Source: Saccharomycopsis malanga (taxonomy: Eukaryota > Ascomycota > Saccharomycetes > Ascoideales > Saccharomycopsidaceae). Taken from it: a stretch of 64,000 nt of DNA. Where the stretch lies: positions 2,170,501 through 2,234,500 of the forward strand of contig CP025324.1 in assembly GCA_004014935.1 (NCBI GenBank). Direction: 5' to 3'. A program made the translations under genes and the position numbers. The notes under the pieces are model-generated. The model saw only the letters and a list, made by a program, of their open reading frames with translations. It was not told where the DNA came from and made no database searches. This document shows positions 60,581 to 64,000 of this stretch, in pieces; position 1 is the first letter of the stretch, and every line of letters begins with the position of its first letter.

Positions 60581-61531
60581 TCAACTGCCTTTATAAGCCT
60601 TAGGACTATATAGTTTTTCATTCGACAAAAAGAACAGCTTACTTTGAATAATTTTCAAATCATTGACTTTAACTTTTTTTGGCACTATGTCGCCACAGCT
60701 CTTCAATTGTTTCACTTCCCAATCATAGGAATAACGTAGTACTTTTTCGAGAACCGTTAGCACTTCGCTAAGTGTTTCTTTAAGAATCTCCAAAGGCTGC
60801 GCGGACAGCTGTAGTGACTCGGTTTTGACGTAGGTATCAGCTAATAAAGCTGAGAATAAATCGCCAGAGCCAAAGAAAATGGCGTTAATCTTTGGTATTT
60901 CAAAATAGACAAAGCTGCCCAGCGATGAAAAGGATGAAGCAGCGCAGATATAGGACTGATCCATACTTCCAGGAAGCTCTACAGAAGTTACGACAACATT
61001 TTCCACTTGCGGATATAACTGGTGGAATCTTTGAAATGCCTCTGCCAAAGTCTGCGGATCATGTATTTTCACGTCTGTGAGAAGCTCCATTTCAAAGTGG
61101 TTTGGCGTGACCAAAAACACATGTTTTGTTTGCAATATCTGCTTATATAAAGGCAAAAGCGCTGAATCAACATACATTCTTCCGCCATCTCCTAGAATGG
61201 GATCAAGAAACCACTTTAACTGTGGATTACGACGTTTCGCATCATCTGCAATACCGACCACCGCCTCAAGGGTTGCCGCATCATTTACATATCCTGTCAA
61301 AAGCACACTATAAGACACCTCAGCAACAGCAGAAATCTTGTCATAGATGTCGCGGATTTCCACACCATCGTACTTGCGGCCCGCAAATGATCCGTAAGCA
61401 GGATGATTCGAATACTGGACAGTATTCAAAGCATCAATGTCCCATCCACGAAGCTGGAGGGGAAATGTTGCTGCCTTGTTGCCAACATACCCATGGACTA
61501 CATGTGACTGAATCAGAAGAAGCTTGCGCAT
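60581..61531 (-). CDS. BUD17: Putative pyridoxal kinase Bud17
   Basis: A 316-residue ribokinase-fold enzyme that phosphorylates pyridoxal-type vitamin B6. QSHVVHGYVGNKAATFPLQ is the family N-terminal signature. FLDPILGDGGRMYV and VTPNHFEMELL follow, and the catalytic Asp is D224 in GSGDLFSALL. EIPKINAIFFGSGDLFSA and FHQLYPQVENVVVTSVELP are clearly closer to Bud17 than to Bud16. S. cerevisiae Bud17 is a putative pyridoxal kinase first found by a bud-site-selection phenotype. CTG codon 6 (61514-61516) stands exactly where relatives have the conserved Ser of LSIQSH, a good sign for Ser decoding. Confidence 0.92.
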   Translation of the reverse strand: MRKLLLIQSHVVHGYVGNKAATFPLQLRGWDIDALNTVQYSNHPAYGSFAGRKYDGVEIRDIYDKISAVAEVSYSVLLTGYVNDAATLEAVVGIADDAKRRNPQLKWFLDPILGDGGRMYVDSALLPLYKQILQTKHVFLVTPNHFEMELLTDVKIHDPQTLAEAFQRFHQLYPQVENVVVTSVELPGSMDQSYICAASSFSSLGSFVYFEIPKINAIFFGSGDLFSALLADTYVKTESLQLSAQPLEILKETLSEVLTVLEKVLRYSYDWEVKQLKSCGDIVPKKVKVNDLKIIQSKLFFLSNEKLYSPKAYKGS

Positions 61532-62313
61532 CGCTGGAGATTATATTGCCAATTTGTGTTCAAATTTGTTATCAGTGATATAACTGACTCTTCGAGACTT
61601 TTCAGCGAGTTTATAGGTGAATATACCATTGAGTTGGATTTTACAGTTTTCAATGTACAGCGATGCGTCATGCGGAAGTTACAGTATCCAGCATATTTCA
61701 GCATATTTCAGCATATTTTCAGCATATTTTCAGCATATTTTCAGCATGTTTCATCAAGAATACAGCCCTATAACAATAGGTATATCCCCAATAATGTATT
61801 ACATTATTCATGGTAATCCCCGTGGATTTAGGAACACATTATCATGATTAACAATAATTAACAATGATTAACAATAATCCCGTTTGAACCGTAACATTCT
61901 AAAGTAAGTTGCCTTATTCTACCCAATTGTACTCACCAGCAGAAATACCATTTCACCAGACTTCAAACACCTCATGAATTTCAGTCATCAAGAAGATTAA
62001 CAACATATAACTATTAATTACCACGCACCTGACCTGTCAAGATGTGGCTTGGAGCATGGGTGCTACAATGGGGCACCAAGAAAAAAAAATGATGCGACAT
62101 TGAAAAACTGAGGGATGATAAGAAAGTCTTACCAAAAAAACAGCCCTAGTTAGGACACTAAAACACCTATCAAAGTATTAAAGTTGTGTTGAATGTGTGC
62201 CGCTATGGTATTTGAGTGTTAGCGGTACATTTTGCAAACGATTTATTTTTTTTGTTTTCTTTTAAAACAGTGTTATATCATTCAGTTATCAGATATATAG
62301 CTGATCTGACCAA
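61532..62313. other. Divergent promoter region of BUD17 and zinc-cluster gene
   Basis: 782 bp. Contains the CAGCATATTTT tandem repeat and a few AATTAACAATGATTAACAAT repeats at 61848-61878. A run of T at 62245 precedes the zinc-cluster gene. No coding frame is supported. Confidence 0.45.
61687..61750. repeat. CAGCATATTTT minisatellite, six units
   Basis: Six head-to-tail units (CAGCATATTT then CAGCATATTTT), the last one decaying to CAGCATGTTTC. It lies about 155-220 bp upstream of the BUD17 ATG. Confidence 0.85.
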
Positions 62314-64000
62314 ATGGTCCCCGGAAGCGGCCATAAAGTGACAAAGCCGGGCCTTCTGGGCGGTTCTCAGTACGGGCGAGCACCTAAGGCGTGTAGTGGG
62401 TGTCGAAAAAAGAAAACGAGGTGCTTCTCATCGAAAGGTATAGCTTGTTCTCGATGTAAATCCATGAATCTTGTGTGTAGTTTTGAAGAGGAATACTTAA
62501 CAAATGAACGGTTCCACAGCATTGAAGAAGTCAGAAATTTTGAGAAAAGAATTATTTTGCCTGACAGTAATGGTAGACATGACATTGAATCTACAGGACA
62601 ATCCTCGGAAGCAGACAAATTGAATCAGATACATGAAGATGTTAAAAAACTTGTGCGGTATTTGGTAGCGAGTGATACTGGATCTTCTATAAGACAAATG
62701 CCGCTATCAATAGCCAACAGCAATAATCCAAGGTACTCAGACTATGTAGAATATGCACAACCAACGTTGGGTAACACTGGTTCGCCATTGTTGAGTAGTT
62801 ATCAGCCGAATGTATCGTATAATAATGGCGTTGGCGGACCCACTGGTACACAGCTTTTCGATGACGATGGTTCTAAATTGATTAGTCCTCTGACTATGGT
62901 TCCCCTAGCATATATCACATCGCCGTTCAACGTGCTTAAGGAAAGCCCAACAGATGCTCTTTTGCCATTCTCTGTCACGAGCTTGTTATCACCAGCAATA
63001 CCTGCGGGAGAAAGCGATATTGTGACGTTGAAGTTTATTAGCAAAGCAGAGGCATTTTCTTTGTTGAGTATATTTTGCGACAAGTATGGCAAATGGATCT
63101 CATTGCGTCCAAACATTTCTACTGAAGAGTTGTTGAGTGAGTATCGTAAGGAATCACCTTTACTTCTTGATGTTGCATGTCTTATCGCTCTTAGGAGTTC
63201 TCAAAACTATACTTTCAAATCTAAGATAATCAACTTGCTTACTCAGAGAATTACCAATAGTTTGTCCAAACAGATTATCAGTTATCCTGCTACAGATTTG
63301 AAGTTCATATCCACTCTTACCCTTCTTGCCATCTATGGATACACCTTGTCTACCCCTGGGTTCAGTATAGACCCTTGGTTCTACTCTGGACTTGGCCTCA
63401 AGCACTTTATAACCTCTGTGAATTATAATCCGTCATTTGTCAGTGCCACGATTTCCCTTCCTGATGCCGCAGCCCAGTTCGATTTACTCACGTACATGCG
63501 GATCTATGATCATTTGCTAGTGACCCACTTGTATAATTGCATTGTCAGTGGTCGTACTTGCTCTATAGACCGTATCCGGTTGAACAAGGTCAGAAGCAAG
63601 TTGGATATTGTATTTGCTGGCACATTTGACGGGAAAATGACTGCAGAGGTGTATTTATGTGACATTGTCTATGATTTCTTTGTAAACGACTCGGGTATAG
63701 CAGAATATAAAAATGTAGAAAGAAAACTTCATAAATGGTACGATAATTGGAAATATTTGATAGAACAACCTATTCCACAGTTGTTGGAATGCCTTTACAA
63801 TTTCTACAGCTTGTTAATAGTATACCATGTCAACTTCCAATTCCATTATGGCAATAGCAGTGCAGAGCGTAGTCCGGATAATAAAACTGATGAAGATAGG
63901 GAACCTCTGGATGATTTCAATTTTTTCAAGCAAAACAACAACTTTGAGACTTTCGATAGTATTCTCAGGCACACTGAACTGCATTATTTGAACAAAATGT
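62314..64000 (+). CDS. Zn2Cys6 transcription factor, 3' truncated by window end
   Basis: The frame is open from ATG 62314 to the last base (562 codons) and has no stop inside the window; an in-frame TGA at 62302 fixes the start region. The binuclear zinc cluster is C27-x2-C30-x6-C37-x7-C45-x2-C48-x6-C55 (KACSGCRKKKTRC, ACSRCKSMNLVC), with basic residues between C30 and C37 for DNA contact. A short acidic/helical linker follows, then a long mostly helical region (LLDVACLIALRSS, WFYSGLGLKHFIT) typical of the fungal regulatory domain. I cannot assign it to a named factor or target set. Confidence 0.88.
   Translation, partial: MVPGSGHKVTKPGLLGGSQYGRAPKACSGCRKKKTRCFSSKGIACSRCKSMNLVCSFEEEYLTNERFHSIEEVRNFEKRIILPDSNGRHDIESTGQSSEADKLNQIHEDVKKLVRYLVASDTGSSIRQMPLSIANSNNPRYSDYVEYAQPTLGNTGSPLLSSYQPNVSYNNGVGGPTGTQLFDDDGSKLISPLTMVPLAYITSPFNVLKESPTDALLPFSVTSLLSPAIPAGESDIVTLKFISKAEAFSLLSIFCDKYGKWISLRPNISTEELLSEYRKESPLLLDVACLIALRSSQNYTFKSKIINLLTQRITNSLSKQIISYPATDLKFISTLTLLAIYGYTLSTPGFSIDPWFYSGLGLKHFITSVNYNPSFVSATISLPDAAAQFDLLTYMRIYDHLLVTHLYNCIVSGRTCSIDRIRLNKVRSKLDIVFAGTFDGKMTAEVYLCDIVYDFFVNDSGIAEYKNVERKLHKWYDNWKYLIEQPIPQLLECLYNFYSLLIVYHVNFQFHYGNSSAERSPDNKTDEDREPLDDFNFFKQNNNFETFDSILRHTELHYLNKM

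Overview
The window is nuclear DNA of a budding yeast (Saccharomycotina). It holds about thirty protein genes, most of them single-exon and recognisable as one-to-one yeast genes (RBG1, RPS2, PYC, UTP23, RAD6, HAT2, CDC73, TCP1, GCD6, MST1, BUD17 and others). Four genes carry short introns near the 5' end with GTAAGT/GTATGT donors; where I could read a branch site it is TACTAAC-like. The tRNA-Pro(TGG) gene also has an intron. Intergenic DNA is AT-rich. CTG codons are absent or very rare in the well-expressed genes. In BUD17, UTP23, GEP7 and the RSC6/SNF12-family gene they fall where relatives have Ser, Thr or Gly. This points to the CUG-Ser clade (Candida/Debaryomyces relatives). The FKS-type gene gives conflicting evidence, and I could not name the species.

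Layout. 0-7 kb: the end of RBG1, FUN14, and RPS2 divergent from a spliced OM14 homologue. 7.7-11.3 kb: pyruvate carboxylase. 13.4-16.1 kb: two convergent aldo/keto reductase paralogues that look partly homogenised. 17.4-23.6 kb: an unrecognised 70-residue protein, UTP23 divergent from GEP7, then a mitochondrial ATPase inhibitor divergent from three-exon RAD6. 25-31 kb: INN1, tRNA-Pro, tRNA-Ser and an NSRP1-like splicing protein, with much empty DNA. 31.5-41.5 kb: YTP1, MPP6, a NIPA-type transporter, HAT2 and a SWIB-domain remodeler subunit. 42.6-64 kb: a dense run of MRPL50, an FKS-type glucan synthase, YIH1, a TPR/RPAP3-C protein, CDC73, TCP1, GCD6, MST1, BUD17 and a zinc-cluster factor cut by the window end. 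GCD6 (eIF2B) and YIH1 (Gcn2 inhibitor) both bear on translational control, and several genes serve ribosome biogenesis or mitochondria. There is no operon-like logic; pairs share divergent promoters.

The most unusual content lies between the genes of the first 36 kb: a family of short interspersed elements that looks like a tRNA-derived SINE. Copies share a tRNA-like head with Pol III box A (and in three copies an exact box B), a common body, a common 3' end, and an (ATT)n-type tail. The copy at 20924-21235 is flanked by a 13-bp direct repeat with one mismatch. At least eight copies and several 3' fragments are visible, in both orientations, with a second subfamily that lacks box B and carries internal duplications. 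SINEs are not a usual part of budding-yeast genomes, so this is the main candidate for something undescribed. A second dispersed repeat of about 350 bp occurs at 1487 and 41805. Several promoters carry clusters of TGCAT/ATGCA words. No LTR element, LINE, rRNA or CRISPR array was found.
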